Source of the DNA: Bifidobacteriaceae bacterium
GTDB lineage: Bacteria > Actinomycetota > Actinomycetes > Actinomycetales > Bifidobacteriaceae
Direction of reading: 5' to 3'
DNA length: 57,891 nucleotides
Assembly (NCBI GenBank): GCA_022650895.1
Contig: JALCQC010000014.1
Span: forward strand, 1-57,891
Positions 56,927 through 57,891 of the stretch are shown in pieces. The notes under the pieces were generated by a model, which made no database searches, was not told where the DNA came from, and saw only the letters and a program-made list of their open reading frames with translations. Position 1 is the stretch's first letter. Each line of letters opens with the position of its first letter. The position numbers and the translations under genes are program-made.

Positions 56927-57685
56927 TCAGCGCCCCGCAATGGTGTCTGCGACCAACGCCGGCAATGCTGTTTGTATGGGTTCCGAAATCAGCCGGGTCG
57001 CCAACGAATCATAGGGTGTGTGGCCCATATTCATAATGGTGATCGGTACGCCCGCCTGTGCCGCGATCGGTACGAGGGAGGCGGCGGGGAACACCTCCAG
57101 TGTGGAGCCAATCACCCAAAATTCATCCGCCCGTGTCGCCAAGCGCATGCTCTTCTCCATCGCGCCATCGGGCAGCGCTTCTCCGAAATACACCACGTCG
57201 GTCTTGAGAATCCCGTTGCAGGGACGTTCCTTAATGTCACCGTTCGCGGGAATCATTCGTGTGCAGCGGGGGTCCGGCGTCTCGTCGAGGTGCTCCATGA
57301 TGTCGGCGGTCTTATATTCCTTACCGCAGCGCATGCAGTGACTTGTTCCGATTGTCCCGTGCAGGTTGACGATGACGTCACTGGAGTTTCCCGCCTTCTC
57401 GTGGAGCGCATCGAAGTTCTGCGTTGCAAGAAGGGTGAGCATTCCCGCTTTCTCCAGATCGACCAAGGCCCGGTGAGCTGCCCCTGGCTGTGCATTCCAT
57501 ACGGGGGACTCTTTCTGCCATCGCCAGGAGTATTCCCTATCTTCCTTATTTCCCATGAACCGATCGATGTTGTAGACGCTCATTTGGTCGGGATGCTGGG
57601 TCCACACGCCGTCTGGACCACGAAAATCGGGAATTCCCGCCGAAGTTGAGATGCCTGCGCCTGTCAGTACTGCTATTTTCTTCAT
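56927..57685 (-). CDS. cobB: Sirtuin, NAD-dependent protein deacylase
   Basis: A 252-residue Sir2-family enzyme that removes acyl groups from lysines with NAD+. Motifs: GAGISTSAGIPDFRG (9-23), TQNFDALH (88-95), catalytic His109 in NLHGT, and a complete zinc ribbon (Cys117, Cys120, Cys141, Cys156), then VVYFGEALP and GSTLEVFPAASLVP. On the minus strand TGCTATGAC (57692-57700) ends 6 nt before the ATG at 57685, an extended -10 for a leaderless mRNA; the longer frame to 57748 has no start signal. It is convergent with ilvA. Confidence 0.94.
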   Translation of the reverse strand: MKKIAVLTGAGISTSAGIPDFRGPDGVWTQHPDQMSVYNIDRFMGNKEDREYSWRWQKESPVWNAQPGAAHRALVDLEKAGMLTLLATQNFDALHEKAGNSSDVIVNLHGTIGTSHCMRCGKEYKTADIMEHLDETPDPRCTRMIPANGDIKERPCNGILKTDVVYFGEALPDGAMEKSMRLATRADEFWVIGSTLEVFPAASLVPIAAQAGVPITIMNMGHTPYDSLATRLISEPIQTALPALVADTIAGR

Positions 57686-57766
57686 AGCTCTGTCATAGCA
57701 GTTTAAAATGAAAACGTTGCAATGAAAGGCTTTTGAACGGTTCGACACGCCCGAATCTCATCGCAT

Positions 57767-57891
57767 TTGCGTTGGTGTGTGGTTTCGCGTATATTTCTTT
57801 CTTGCTGCCCACGCAGCGGGTTGGTTCCCTGAGGGGATTGGCCTGGTGGGTGTGGTGTGGTGGTTTGAGAACTCAAGAGCGTTGTTTGTGC
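57767..57891 (+). promoter_or_regulatory. rRNA operon promoter and 16S leader (rRNA gene lies outside)
   Basis: TTGCGT (57767-57772), a 17-bp spacer and TATATT (57790-57795) form a strong promoter. About 75 nt downstream is TTTGAGAACTCAAGAG (57862-57877), followed by GTTGTTTGTGC, matching the conserved antitermination and processing leader upstream of actinobacterial 16S rRNA genes (TTTGAGAACTCAA in Mycobacterium and Streptomyces). The window ends before the 16S gene itself. Confidence 0.8.

Overview
The window looks like a chromosomal segment of a high-G+C Gram-positive, most likely a member of the Bifidobacteriaceae (Bifidobacterium or a close relative). Evidence: a pknB-pknA-pbpA-rodA-pstP-fhaB-fhaA signalling and cell-wall cluster, an HspR-type HAIR operator in front of clpB, an amtB-glnK-glnD locus with an ACT-less GlnD, many start codons placed 6-7 nt behind a TANNNT-like -10 element (leaderless pattern), and an actinobacterial 16S rRNA leader at the right edge. 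The genus call is inference; no rRNA gene is inside the window. No phage, CRISPR array, tRNA or insertion sequence was recognised.

Layout. 1-3.9 kb: the end of a sugar ABC permease operon (+), about 700 bp without a recognisable gene, then a sugar-binding lipoprotein on the opposite strand. 3.9-5.1 kb: galactose mutarotase. 5.1-14.2 kb (-): seven overlapping or tightly spaced genes for Ser/Thr phosphorylation and peptidoglycan synthesis, preceded by a TM2-domain protein gene. 15.5-18.6 kb: Ca2+-type P-type ATPase. 18.9-24.8 kb: a lipoate ligase-like protein, a glycerol facilitator, GluQRS, a YggS-type PLP protein and a FAH-family hydrolase. 25.2-29.2 kb (-): copY-copA-copZ copper resistance with recognisable cop boxes. 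29.4-32.1 kb: ClpB. 32.7-38.3 kb: LacI regulator, dCTP deaminase, esterase, TetR regulator, a small membrane protein and FtsY. 38.6-42.4 kb: amtB-glnK-glnD nitrogen sensing. 42.6-44.1 kb: MATE exporter. 44.2-48.0 kb: a dense DnaA-box cluster, then dnaB-murT-gatD. 48.3-51.8 kb: a membrane protein, a flavodoxin-like oxidoreductase, and a Cys-rich mini-ORF with a DUF318 permease and a TIGR03943 protein. 51.9-56.8 kb: fba, purA, a fluoride riboswitch with two crcB/fluC genes, and ilvA. 56.9-57.7 kb: sirtuin. The right edge holds an rRNA promoter and leader.

The genes are mostly housekeeping, and functional partners sit together: kinases with their phosphatase and FHA readers; copper pump, chaperone and repressor; ammonium channel, PII protein and its modifier; lipid II amidation pair; fluoride channel pair under one riboswitch. 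The least explained items are: (1) two 103-bp, about 69% identical structured repeats with 14-bp inverted ends; (2) seven DnaA boxes within 125 bp before dnaB, away from any dnaA; (3) low-complexity insertions in several enzymes (lipoate ligase, CopA, GluQRS); (4) a 31-residue Cys-rich ORF before a DUF318/TIGR03943 pair; (5) a silent stretch at 1.45-2.16 kb. All functional calls come from reading motifs by eye; no database search was run.
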